Shown here: piece by piece, positions 32,575 through 40,765 of the stretch
Numbering within the stretch: position 1 is the first letter of the stretch
Layout: each line of letters begins with the position of its first letter
DNA from: Deltaproteobacteria bacterium
GTDB taxonomy: Bacteria; Desulfobacterota; Desulfomonilia; Desulfomonilales; Desulfomonilaceae
Direction of reading: 5' to 3'
Assembly (NCBI GenBank): GCA_016875095.1
Contig: VGSG01000032.1
Location: forward strand, 1-40,859
DNA: 40,859 nucleotides
Program-made: the position numbers and the translations under genes
The notes under the pieces: generated by a model
Seen by the model: only the letters and a program-made list of their open reading frames with translations
Databases searched by the model: none
What the model was told of the DNA's origin: nothing

Positions 32575-33213
32575 TCACGCCTCCTCGGGATTCGAGATTC
32601 GTTCAACCTCCACCAGAGTGTCGTCCAGAACGCCGACCACTCTCACTTTGGCGCCGGCCGGCACCGGCTCTCCGTCGCGCGAACGAGCGTTCACAAAGCT
32701 GATCGCGCCGCTCACCATGACCCGTATCTTGCCCGCGCCTTTAGGTGGAATGTTCATGTACACCGTGCCCTCTTCGCCGATAGCGCTCCAGACCGACGCA
32801 TTGCCGTGCTCTTCCTGACGAAGCAGCCAGTACAGCAAGAACGATACGGCAAACATCGCGGCCAAGCCCCATGCGATACTGTAACAGATCGCAAGCACAG
32901 GCCACACACCGCCGGCTAGATACAGCGTACCCGCCCAACTGAAGAGCATGCCGAACGCGATGAGTGAGCGAATGGACACCAAAGTAAAGGTGACCGCCTC
33001 CCCATCATGTCCGTGGGCATGATCCGCGCCGCCGTGAACGTGGTGATCCCCGCCGCCATGATCCACGCTTGAATCCGTGACATGGTCGTGACCATTGGTG
33101 TCCATGCCAAAGATCATTACGATAATCTGCCAGATGAAAAGAACGCTGAAGGCCAGGGCCGAAACCGCGAATGCCTTGTTGAGAGCGCTGATTCCTTGCC
33201 ACCAGGCTTCCAT
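32575..33213 (-). CDS. NfeD-like membrane protein with a histidine-rich loop
   Basis: A 212-residue partner of the flotillin, of the NfeD-like/YqiJ group. There is a hydrophobic segment at about 14-34, a loop (about 38-71) with 10 histidines and several Asp and Gly (pattern HDH, DHHVH, DHAHGHD), two or three membrane segments (about 75-140), and a C-terminal OB-fold domain (about 145-208) starting around GEEGTVYMNIPPKGAGKIRV. The OB domain is thought to bind flotillin or another partner. GGAGGTGG lies before the ATG. The His-rich loop suggests metal binding (zinc, nickel or copper), which is not a general family trait. It is the first gene of the pair and begins about 74 nt after the proposed transcription start. 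Confidence 0.87.
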   Translation of the reverse strand: MEAWWQGISALNKAFAVSALAFSVLFIWQIIVMIFGMDTNGHDHVTDSSVDHGGGDHHVHGGADHAHGHDGEAVTFTLVSIRSLIAFGMLFSWAGTLYLAGGVWPVLAICYSIAWGLAAMFAVSFLLYWLLRQEEHGNASVWSAIGEEGTVYMNIPPKGAGKIRVMVSGAISFVNARSRDGEPVPAGAKVRVVGVLDDTLVEVERISNPEEA

Positions 33214-33267
33214 GGCTTCGCCACCTCCACGCTTCTTTCGGAACTGATGCTGATGAGCGAATGTAGT

Positions 33268-33286
33268 AATTGCAGGACCGGCAATT
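33268..33286. promoter_or_regulatory. AATTGC-N7-GCAATT palindrome at the nfeD transcription start
   Basis: AATTGC (33268-33273) and GCAATT (33281-33286) are perfect inverted copies 7 bp apart. The predicted start point of the nfeD-flotillin transcript is at about 33287, so a repressor bound here would block it. Alternatively the leader RNA forms a 5'-end hairpin. Confidence 0.4.
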
Positions 33287-33293
33287 ATCCGGG

Positions 33294-33321
33294 ATTATGA
33301 AACTGCCTTGCCGCTTCACAA
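33294..33321 (-). promoter_or_regulatory. Probable sigma-70 promoter of the nfeD-flotillin pair
   Basis: On the minus strand TTGTGA (33316-33321, four of six) is followed after 16 bp by CATAAT (33294-33299, five of six). The start would be near 33287. Confidence 0.45.
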
Positions 33322-33519
33322 GTTGTTCGCTCGATGACCCGTGGCGGCACGGGATACTCGACCCCAAGGAGAGGCCTGGAATCGCTTCGCGCCATGCCCA
33401 ACGGTGAAGTAACACCGCCGTCGAACTGCTCAAGAAGCTGGTTTCGCTCTATCTAAGAGCATACATCTCCGTGAGTCTCTCGATCAACCATATTCTTTGC
33501 GGAAGCGACGAACGATTCG

Positions 33520-35202
33520 TCATTCCTCGTATTCTAACGCGCCGATGTCGGGGGCCGCGCCCTTGTACGGCAGAGTAACGGGGTCGGACGATTTCCACAC
33601 TATGGATCTGTCGATTTGAAGGCGCTGCCCGTCGAGAACCGCAGTAACCCTCACAGGCTGATTCCGACCCACGAGTATAAGGTCGCCATCCATGACGCCG
33701 AACCCATCACAAAAGAAGGTGGCGTCTTTGACGGTCAAAACCGTGCCCGATCCGTCCGCTACGGCATATGTGAGCGGCCGCCCCGCGTCTATGCAGGGAG
33801 ACCCCGCTTTAAGTCGATAACTGCCGTTCGCAGGGTTTTCAAAGAGTGGGTCACCTTGGATGTTTCGCTGGAATGAGGCAAAAGTGATGGCGGTTTCGGC
33901 TTCCGTTGGCGACATAATGCTTGATCCCAGGTGAATCACCTCTTCTCCTTTTTTTGTTCCGATCAGGTTGTTTGCCCACAGGTCTCCGGATATCTTGCCA
34001 CGCGCGTTGTTGTAATAGATCTCCATGCCCTGGCGTTTCCGACCGTTGAATGCGAAAATATTGTTCAGAAAGACGTTGTCTCCGATTCGATAAGGAAAGT
34101 CATCGTCGGCAGGCCAGTAGAATGAAGTGACCGCGTATCCGAGATTGCCGGTAAAAGTATTATTGTAGATACGGTTTCCGGTCGCGGTTGAATAGGTGTG
34201 GAAGCCGCCTCTTTCAAAGAATTGATCTCTGGTGGTGTACAGAGAAAAGGTATTGTCGTCTATTTTTAGGCGCCCTCGATTATCGATTACGAGACAAAAG
34301 CGGAAGATATTGTCCGATCCGGCCATTTGCATGGCATTGGCGTCCTTGTTGGCATTCCGGAGAATACATCCGTGAAAGATATTTCGATGGGCGCCTCCCG
34401 CTAGATTTACAGCATGATGATGAACAGCCGAGAAGACGCATTGAAAAAACGCATTGAACCGAGGAGACTGACCGTGGGGACGCATCCCGTGCAACATAAG
34501 GTTCGCGTGCGAACGATCCGACCCCTTATCGGAGAGGCTGCAATTCACAAAGAGATTGTGATGCGCATCTCCCCGGAGTAGCACGATATCGCCGGCGCAG
34601 CCTCGCAAGGATACATTACGGAATGTGTTGTACATGCAGGGCCGGCCGTTCCGGTCTTCTTCCATTAAGACACCGTGGTACGCCAGGCGGCTCCCTGCGA
34701 ATTCGCAGTCCTCAATCACACAATGTTGCGTTCCCACCATTCGGGCGTATGCGGGATAGTTCTTGCCCGGGCGGTCAACTTTAAACCCTTTCACCACGAT
34801 GTGCGAGCGGCCTCCCAGGTTGACGCAGGCTGCGGAATCGGGATTTTCGTCAAGTATGACTCGATCGTCTTTGTGCGCCCGATACATGATGGGCTGTGAA
34901 GGCTCTCCTGACGCGACGGGGGCTATGGATTCGGCGTATCGGCCTCGATGAATAGATACCGTGTCTCCGGGCTGAACAGTCGCGTTAGCCTTTGATAAGG
35001 TTCTCCAAGGACGTTCGATTGTTCCGGAGTTCGAATCGTCCGCCGAAGGATGACGGGCGTTGACATGATATTCAGCGGCGCAACAAAGCCCGGTCCATAG
35101 ACTCACGACCAGGATTAGCTCACTCATCATGACTCGCCGCACAAGGGCCTTCGAGGGCATTTGTTCGAAAAGGCATGTCTCAATGGTTCGGTTCGCACTC
35201 AT
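33520..35202 (-). CDS. Exported right-handed beta-helix repeat protein
   Basis: A 560-residue protein with a parallel beta-helix fold like pectate lyases and other carbohydrate-active or surface proteins. From about residue 45 it reads YHVNARHPSADDSNSGT and PWRTLSKANATVQPGDTVSIHRGRY, the usual opening of such secreted proteins. Short rungs with Asn and Gly turns then run to about residue 480 (repeats of the NxFxxC and IYNNTF kind). The C-terminus (about 480-555) is a separate beta region ending APDIGALEYEE. The first 45 residues contain a signal peptide whose likely start is Met15 or Met25, while Met1 overlaps the stop of the upstream gene (ATGA) and is favoured by coupling; no start has a good ribosome-binding site. 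Catalytic residues cannot be assigned. Confidence 0.8.
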   Translation of the reverse strand: MSANRTIETCLFEQMPSKALVRRVMMSELILVVSLWTGLCCAAEYHVNARHPSADDSNSGTIERPWRTLSKANATVQPGDTVSIHRGRYAESIAPVASGEPSQPIMYRAHKDDRVILDENPDSAACVNLGGRSHIVVKGFKVDRPGKNYPAYARMVGTQHCVIEDCEFAGSRLAYHGVLMEEDRNGRPCMYNTFRNVSLRGCAGDIVLLRGDAHHNLFVNCSLSDKGSDRSHANLMLHGMRPHGQSPRFNAFFQCVFSAVHHHAVNLAGGAHRNIFHGCILRNANKDANAMQMAGSDNIFRFCLVIDNRGRLKIDDNTFSLYTTRDQFFERGGFHTYSTATGNRIYNNTFTGNLGYAVTSFYWPADDDFPYRIGDNVFLNNIFAFNGRKRQGMEIYYNNARGKISGDLWANNLIGTKKGEEVIHLGSSIMSPTEAETAITFASFQRNIQGDPLFENPANGSYRLKAGSPCIDAGRPLTYAVADGSGTVLTVKDATFFCDGFGVMDGDLILVGRNQPVRVTAVLDGQRLQIDRSIVWKSSDPVTLPYKGAAPDIGALEYEE

Positions 35203-36716
35203 GAGATCAAATTAGGGTCACGGGCTCGAATGTAATCTCGCAATTCCTTGGCTATATCGGATTCAAGCTCGATCCGGTCGTAGTCAATCTCCACATTGGC
35301 GAGCCACTGAAGGATCAAGGCGTCGCCGTTCTTAAACGCGCCGGGAAGTATGCCGGCAAAAAAGAAGCCCTCCCGCTCCAAATCGCGAACAAAGGACGCG
35401 GTGTGCGGATCGGAAAGATTCAGAAGCAGGCTCATGACTTCTATTTTGTCCCGGGCGAGTTGCTTGACCGTGGCCCTCAGTTGCCGGAGCAGGTCTTGTC
35501 CGTAGCGCTCGACTTCCAGGTAAGCAAAGTCCAGGTGATTGATGACAATGACGCTCATGAGAGCGCGCTCGGGCGGGTTTTCGAGTTCAAGAGCGGAAGG
35601 CGTCTCCACATACGCGGATACTCCGAGATTCTCATACAGCTTTTCGATCATTTCTCGGTGATGCGCGGGCGCGAACACGGTCGGTCGCTCAGGTTTCACA
35701 AGGTACAAGAAATGAGTGAGAAGGCTCACGCGCTGTGAAAGCTGTTCCGAGAAGCCTTTGAAGGTGACGGTGGCAGGCACGAATCCGATGATGAGCGCAC
35801 AATCCCTAAGCCCCAATTTGTGGCCGGTGCGTTGCGAGAACGTGTGATTCGTGACTGCCTGGCCGTACACGCCCATCAGGCCGCGAGACCGGGCCTGAGC
35901 AATCAAGTATTCCGTGAGATTAGAAAAACAGCCGTGGAGGCGATACCCCGGCTTGACGACTCCCTGGCCCAGCTCCGCGATCCGGGCCGCCTTATGCCAG
36001 AACATCAATGCGCAGTGGCCGACGATTTCATCGTCATTTCCCAAGGCCACGGCGGAGACCATCTTGCCGCTCTTGTTCAATTCCGCGAGCCGGTCCGGAT
36101 AGTACACGTCCTGGTATCCGTAAGTATAGCCGTATGTTTTGTACACCACTTTGGCTACTTCCAGCGCTTCGGAAGGAAGCATAGCCCGCACTGCGCATAC
36201 CGTCTTTTCTGGGGGAGCTTCCGGCCGGACTTCCGCGGGAGCGTACGGTCCCAAGTCGCACGCTTCATAGTAATCGGTGATGCTCTTTCCCTGGAGGCGT
36301 TTGATCAGGATGGTTTCTTTTCCCTGCGGGCCCAGGTTATTGAACGAAACCTGATCCCAGTATCGGGTCGGATGGAGAACGCGCCCCGACTCGGGACGCG
36401 CCTTGCCCGGTTTGCTCGTGGTTAAGTCTTCGGATAGTTCTTCGGGATCCACGGGCATTCCGCGATCCCGTATGGTGACTTGAATGCCCTCCGGGATCCG
36501 TTCGCATGAAACATCGAGAGTGGCCTTCTCGTGGGGCTCAAATGAATGATCGATGATTGCGGCGATAGCTTCCTCAACCCCGTGGCCGATGGATGCCCGC
36601 ACATCTTCTGAGAAGCCCAGTTTTTTGGCCACCTCTTGCACGTAATGGGCCGCTATCCCCGCGTACGCATTGTCGTTGGGGATAGTTAGTGTTGAGTATT
36701 CGCACTTGAATTCCAT
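35199..36716 (-). CDS. Degenerate GHKL (RsbW-like) domain fused to a GNAT-type acetyltransferase domain
   Basis: A 505-residue cytoplasmic protein. Residues 5-140 resemble the anti-sigma-factor kinase type of GHKL ATPase. The N-box reads EEAIAAIIDHSF (48-59), with Ala53 where RsbW-type proteins have the magnesium-binding Asn. A G1-like DRGMPVD is present (84-90), but the glycine-rich G2 lid is not recognisable. Residues 172-320 look like a GNAT acyltransferase domain, and a further 180 residues have a second alpha/beta domain (about 330-500). The ATG at 36716 has GGAG upstream and begins the GHKL fold; a longer in-frame form from 36866 would extend far into the preceding gene. It overlaps spoIIM by 31 bp and the beta-helix gene by 4 bp. 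A switch-protein role is inferred from the RsbW likeness. Confidence 0.75.
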   Translation of the reverse strand: MEFKCEYSTLTIPNDNAYAGIAAHYVQEVAKKLGFSEDVRASIGHGVEEAIAAIIDHSFEPHEKATLDVSCERIPEGIQVTIRDRGMPVDPEELSEDLTTSKPGKARPESGRVLHPTRYWDQVSFNNLGPQGKETILIKRLQGKSITDYYEACDLGPYAPAEVRPEAPPEKTVCAVRAMLPSEALEVAKVVYKTYGYTYGYQDVYYPDRLAELNKSGKMVSAVALGNDDEIVGHCALMFWHKAARIAELGQGVVKPGYRLHGCFSNLTEYLIAQARSRGLMGVYGQAVTNHTFSQRTGHKLGLRDCALIIGFVPATVTFKGFSEQLSQRVSLLTHFLYLVKPERPTVFAPAHHREMIEKLYENLGVSAYVETPSALELENPPERALMSVIVINHLDFAYLEVERYGQDLLRQLRATVKQLARDKIEVMSLLLNLSDPHTASFVRDLEREGFFFAGILPGAFKNGDALILQWLANVEIDYDRIELESDIAKELRDYIRARDPNLIS

Positions 36717-37684
36717 GTCCGATCTCCGTCCCTTCCCCCGAGAACCAGAAAAAACGCGAGCGACGCAAGAGAGATCATGGCAAAAGCCAGCTTGGCCCAT
36801 GCGGGCAGCGGCGAGGGCGAAAGGAAAGCCTCCACGAGCCCCGCTATGACCAGGAGCGGCACACACCCCAGGGCAAGACGCATCGCGATGCGGCCGCGCA
36901 TTGAGAGGAACTCCAACCGCTTATACGGTCCGGGATCCACAAGCGCATGACCGATCACCAGCCCTCCGGCGCCCGCAATAAAGATGGCGGACAACTCCAG
37001 GACACCGTGGGGCAAGACGAAAGACCAGAACTCCAGAGCCAGATTGTGCTCGTGACACAGCGCGGCTGCCGCGCCCAGCACGAGCCCATTGAGAGCCAGC
37101 AGATAACAAGTTCCAACGCCGAAAGTTATTCCCGCGGCCACCATGAGTAGGGTCACGGACACGTTGTGGGTCATGAGACGGCTGGACGCCAAGGGCGCCA
37201 CCGAATAGAGATCGTTGAACCAGACGCGGCCCTTCTCGACCCCCTGAATGATCCGCTCGGGCATGATCAGCTCGATGAACCCGGGATCGGTTGACCCGAG
37301 AAGAAAGCCCCCGAGTCCGCATCCTATGAACAGCGCGGCCGATAGAGCGACAAACCCTGACAATCGCCGGAAAGTTCTGGGAAAATCCTCCACAAAGAAT
37401 CGCACGATTGACCGCAATTCCAGACCCTTTTTCCGGTAGATCGCGCCGTGAGCCCTGATTACCAATCCGTTGAGGTACTGAATGATCTCGCGGTCGGCTT
37501 CTCCCGCGAGCTTGGAGGAATTGAGCGTGGACAAATCGGATATGGCCGCGGTGTAAAGCCTACCGAGTTCCCATAGCTCATCGCGGCCCAGCTTCGGTTT
37601 CGCGCCGGGCTTGAACTTGAGCAGGATTCGTTCAAGTAGTTGCCAATCTCCTTTGCGCTGCTCAACAAACTCGTTTATATTCAT
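36686..37684 (-). CDS. SpoIIM/DUF95-family integral membrane protein
   Basis: A 332-residue inner-membrane protein of the stage II sporulation M (DUF95) family. Residues 1-95 are a charged helical cytoplasmic domain (MNINEFVEQRKGDWQLLERI...). About six membrane segments follow, with the family stretch FWSFVLPHGVLELSAIFIAGAGGL (about 220-243), in which the His-Gly-x-x-Glu motif is conserved. The ATG at 37684 begins the typical family N-terminus; an ATG 36 nt upstream is possible. In non-sporulating bacteria such genes lie next to RDD-family genes, as here (RDD gene diverges 60 bp away), and their role is uncharacterised. Its end overlaps the next gene by 31 bp. Confidence 0.87.
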   Translation of the reverse strand: MNINEFVEQRKGDWQLLERILLKFKPGAKPKLGRDELWELGRLYTAAISDLSTLNSSKLAGEADREIIQYLNGLVIRAHGAIYRKKGLELRSIVRFFVEDFPRTFRRLSGFVALSAALFIGCGLGGFLLGSTDPGFIELIMPERIIQGVEKGRVWFNDLYSVAPLASSRLMTHNVSVTLLMVAAGITFGVGTCYLLALNGLVLGAAAALCHEHNLALEFWSFVLPHGVLELSAIFIAGAGGLVIGHALVDPGPYKRLEFLSMRGRIAMRLALGCVPLLVIAGLVEAFLSPSPLPAWAKLAFAMISLASLAFFLVLGGRDGDRTWNSSANTQH

Positions 37685-37744
37685 TTGAATCCAACGTATG
37701 AGAACACGCTTCGTCTTCAATCATAACACGGGCCGCGTAGCGCT

Positions 37745-38548
37745 ATGGAAAAAAACGGGCCGTCAGTCTCCATAGAGACCGCCGATCACTTCGAGCTGAG
37801 GTTCCGTATAGCAGGCATCGGCAGTCGCTTCCTCGCATTTTTTATCGACCGGGCCATTCAGGTCGGAGCGCTGCTCGGGCTGTTTTTTCTCATGCTTCTG
37901 ATCCTTCTTGCGGGCAGCGGATCCGCGCTGTTTGGCGAACGACCGGTTCGCTTCGTCAGGCCGTCGGGCCAATGGGTGATCGCTCTCTTAATCATAGCCG
38001 AAGGGGTTGTCTCCATCGGCTACTTCCTTCTCTTTGAGTATTTGTGGAACGGTTCGACCCCGGGCAAGCGCGTTGTGAAAATACGGGTCATACGAAATGA
38101 CGGTCGGCCCATTTCATTCATAGATTCGGCCCTGAGAAACGTGTTAAGGTTTGTGGACGTGATCGCAGGGATTTATCCGGTCGGGCTGGTGGCGATGTTT
38201 ATCGATTCCCGAAATCGCCGGTTGGGCGATCTGGCCGCAGGGACTCTGGGTGTGGAAGACATGGGCGGGAAAGCCCCGGAGTTCATGAGGAGCGAGCCAC
38301 GGGCTCACCAGTTCGATCAACTCCTTAAGCACGCCGTAGCGGATATGTCCGGAGAAGACTATGGCCTGCTGAGCAGGTTCCTCGACCGACGAAACGAAAT
38401 GGACTCCGAGCGACGCCGGGAGCTGGCCTGGGAGATCTATGTAAGGATCTTCAAGGAGCCTGGGCGCCGACCCGCGACTGATGGGGACCTGGAAAAGGCT
38501 CTCGAGGCTATTGCAGATCTGTATCGGGAGACCACACGGATTCTGTAG
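37745..38548 (+). CDS. RDD-family membrane protein
   Basis: A 267-residue inner-membrane protein. The RDD domain covers about residues 15-165: RIAGIGSRFLAFFIDRAIQ (with the Arg and Asp that name the family), a first hydrophobic hairpin (about 35-60 and 75-95), WNGSTPGKRVVKIRVIR (about 104-120), and a final membrane segment (about 130-155) followed by DSRNRRLGDLAAGTLGV. A cytoplasmic tail of about 95 residues, helical and charged, follows; it is longer than in minimal RDD proteins. Some RDD proteins act as sodium/proton antiporters, most are unknown. It diverges from spoIIM, a neighbour seen widely. Only 60 bp separate the two starts, so they share a control region. Confidence 0.88.
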   Translation: MEKNGPSVSIETADHFELRFRIAGIGSRFLAFFIDRAIQVGALLGLFFLMLLILLAGSGSALFGERPVRFVRPSGQWVIALLIIAEGVVSIGYFLLFEYLWNGSTPGKRVVKIRVIRNDGRPISFIDSALRNVLRFVDVIAGIYPVGLVAMFIDSRNRRLGDLAAGTLGVEDMGGKAPEFMRSEPRAHQFDQLLKHAVADMSGEDYGLLSRFLDRRNEMDSERRRELAWEIYVRIFKEPGRRPATDGDLEKALEAIADLYRETTRIL

Positions 38549-38658
38549 AACAGGAAGCGGTTACAAGGTCTATGATTCCTTGAACAAGCGGCCGGGGAGA
38601 CCCCCTCTACCCGTTCCCAAGGGACTTCGGCCCCCTCAGGAAGGACCAAGGTTACGCC

Positions 38659-39990
38659 ATGCCTCAGGAAAATGCTGAATCATCACATATGGTGGTAATC
38701 GTCGGCATTCGGGACGAGGGCTTTCAGGCGCAGGTCGCGCGCGCCGTGGCGCAGGTGGCCAAGAACGCATCGCTCGAACAAATAGAAAAGAGGATCAAGA
38801 CCCTGCCCTGGACCCTGACGAAGAGCGCCGACAGAAACACGGCTGCAAGGCTGGTCAAACTCCTGGAGGAGGCAGGCGCGGTCGTGCGTGTTGATCCCCC
38901 GCTTGAGGCGCCGGCTCTTGGCCGTATGGATCAGAAAGAGGTTGGGCGTGTCCCGCGAGAAGGGGTTGAGCGGCCGGCTCCTCAACCGATTGTGCCTGGA
39001 ACGGGGCCCAAGGCTGTTGTTGGGCGATCGTACGAGGAGGCGTCGGTTGCTTCTCCGGGGGCTCTGGAGATTGGTCCGCTTACCCTGGGCGGGATCCTGG
39101 ATCGCACGTTTCAGATATGCAAGAGCCATTTCTGGAAGCTTATTGGGATTCTCGTGATTCCTTGGCTGGTGATTGCGCTGCTCTCGATGATGGTAGCCCT
39201 TGGAGTGGGCATGTTCTGGTTGGCAGGCTCACTGACCGGCGCGGGGAAAGAGTTCTCGTGGGTTTTGATTATACCCCTGCTGGGAGCGTTAGTGGCCGTG
39301 GTCCTTGGCGCGGTGGCGGTTTTTTATCTCTCTCAAGGAGCGCTCATCTATGCGGTCTCTGCGATCCACCTGGGTCGCCCATTCCAGGTTTTCGCTTCCT
39401 ATCGCCTTGTGTTGGACAAACTTGTTCGCTTCATTTTCACATCAATGTTGTGCGCGTTATTTGTCATGTTGTTGATCTTTGTCCCCATTCTGGTTGGGGT
39501 GGTATTGTTTTTTGTGTCCCAGGGCCTCTTAGGATCGGGATGGTGGTCGGCTCTGACTTGGATTCCGTTGGCTGTCATCCCGACGTACGCGATTCCCAAG
39601 TTACTGCTTTTCGATAAAGTGGTGGTCCTGGAAGACGAGGCATATTACCAGGCGCTCAAAAGGAGCTGGAACCTCATGACCGGAAAAGCCGACAGCTCCT
39701 GGCCGGCAGGGTACTGGTTGCGGTTCGTTATTCTGATGCACCTTTTTGTGCTGATTAATATCGCCATTTCCGTGCTCTTTACGGTTCCCGCGACCATAAT
39801 CCAGTTGCTTGTCCCCGAGTCCTTGACCACCGTGACCAAGGTGGTTTCTCAGGTCATCAGCAACCTGGGAGGTCTGATTGCGGGCCTCTTCGGATCCGTG
39901 GGCGTGGTGGTCTTTTACTACGACATTCGCAATCGCAAAGAAGGCTTTGATCTCAGCATGCTTGCAGCCGTGAATGAACCGAAGCTATGA
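38659..39990 (+). CDS. Membrane protein with an L7/L12-like N-terminal domain
   Basis: A 443-residue protein. Residues 10-75 have the pattern of the C-terminal domain of ribosomal protein L7/L12 (helix-turn segments around LEQIEKRIKTLPWTLTKS and LVKLLEEAGAVVRVDPP), a fold also used outside the ribosome. A Pro/Gly/Arg-rich linker (about 76-130) follows. The last 300 residues have about six membrane segments with the PLTLGGILDRTFQICKSHFW opening and an AYYQALKRSWNLMTG loop, like glycerophosphodiester-type or DUF4013-type membrane domains. AAGG precedes the ATG. It lies 110 bp after the RDD gene and probably belongs to the same transcript. Function unknown; I infer a membrane-stress or envelope role only from its neighbours. 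Confidence 0.78.
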   Translation: MPQENAESSHMVVIVGIRDEGFQAQVARAVAQVAKNASLEQIEKRIKTLPWTLTKSADRNTAARLVKLLEEAGAVVRVDPPLEAPALGRMDQKEVGRVPREGVERPAPQPIVPGTGPKAVVGRSYEEASVASPGALEIGPLTLGGILDRTFQICKSHFWKLIGILVIPWLVIALLSMMVALGVGMFWLAGSLTGAGKEFSWVLIIPLLGALVAVVLGAVAVFYLSQGALIYAVSAIHLGRPFQVFASYRLVLDKLVRFIFTSMLCALFVMLLIFVPILVGVVLFFVSQGLLGSGWWSALTWIPLAVIPTYAIPKLLLFDKVVVLEDEAYYQALKRSWNLMTGKADSSWPAGYWLRFVILMHLFVLINIAISVLFTVPATIIQLLVPESLTTVTKVVSQVISNLGGLIAGLFGSVGVVVFYYDIRNRKEGFDLSMLAAVNEPKL

Positions 39991-40119
39991 AACGGAATCG
40001 CTGCGACGACTTTCCGGTTGAACTTGAATCAACAGAACCCTTCCAGCCTAATGCGGTCTTATTTCTCAGGGGTTGACGGATAACAATACGCCTATCGGGC
40101 CGCAGGAGAGGAGAAGATT

Positions 40120-40428
40120 ATGGGTGGACACACCGACATATCCAAACTTCTGAAACGCAAATTCGATCCGGTTTCGGACTGGCGTCCTGTCGGACCTCAA
40201 GCGGAGAAGGGTTCCAAGCTCAAATCCGCCGTGTCGGACACGCTCGAAGAGGCTCACAAGATCAAAGACTATGTTGAGAAGGCCATAGAGCCGCTTGCCG
40301 ACGATGCTAAAGCGCGGATCAGAGAAGCCTCTGCGATGTTGGTAGATGTGGCGGGGAAGTCCTCGAAAGAGGCGCGTAAGTTGCTGGCAAAGACCCTCAA
40401 GGGGCTGGCCAAGAAAATAGAGCCTTAG
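40120..40428 (+). CDS. Small helical protein of unknown function
   Basis: A 102-residue protein that I do not recognise. AGGAG lies about 8 nt before the ATG, so the start is well supported. After a short N-terminal part (MGGHTDISKLLKRKFDPVSD), residues 30-100 form one or two long amphipathic helices rich in Lys, Ala, Glu and Leu, like phasin- or LEA-type surface-binding proteins, though no specific family is clear. There is no signal peptide and no cysteine. It follows the L7/L12-like membrane protein gene by 129 bp. Its stop codon TAG is the first base triplet of a copy of the TAGTATGCGCTCYG motif. Confidence 0.7.
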   Translation: MGGHTDISKLLKRKFDPVSDWRPVGPQAEKGSKLKSAVSDTLEEAHKIKDYVEKAIEPLADDAKARIREASAMLVDVAGKSSKEARKLLAKTLKGLAKKIEP

Positions 40429-40765
40429 TATGCGCTCCGGCCGCCTTGCAGGGGCGTACTGAACGGTCGCAACGCTCACAGATGCCGCTTCATGATGGGG
40501 CTGTGTGTTTCTGCGCCAAGCCCACTCCTCCCGCGTGGTGAACCTTTTCCGAAGCGCGCAGATTCCATCTCTCTGCTCTATGTATGCCGAAGCGTTGGAA
40601 TTGACCCTCGTTCGATGCGTAATCTCTTGTAGGAGCGCGCCTACGCGTGGGGTTTGAGCCTTGCAGATATGATGTATCAGGTCCGGTTGGACAGAAATTG
40701 AGAGAGAAAGGTGTTGGTCGAGCGCGGGGCTTTTGATATGGCCCTGGACTGGAGGAGGGAGATGG
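40429..40765. other. Intergenic region with a short hairpin
   Basis: No gene is seen. A stem is possible from AGTATGC (from 40427) with GCGTACT (40454-40460), which could end the small gene's transcript. GTAGG (40629-40633) and CCTAC (40640-40644) form another short inverted repeat around AGCGCG. An insertion-sequence left end may lie somewhere here, before the transposase start at 40766, but I could not place it. Confidence 0.45.

Larger units (their letters stand above)
33214..33519. other. Intergenic region upstream of nfeD-flotillin
   Basis: No gene is seen in these 306 bp. They hold the proposed nfeD promoter (33294-33321) and a palindrome just after its start point (33268-33286). The distal part, 33322-33519, follows the end of the beta-helix gene on the minus strand and shows no clear terminator. 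Confidence 0.55.

Noticed and set aside
32574-32606. Flotillin start at 32606
   Set aside because: A strong AGGAGG fits the ATG at 32573, one base after the nfeD stop. The longer start lacks such a site and would overlap nfeD by 32 bp.
36717-36866. Longer form of the GHKL/GNAT protein beginning at 36866
   Set aside because: It would overlap the spoIIM gene by about 180 bp and adds unrelated sequence; the ATG at 36716 has GGAG upstream.
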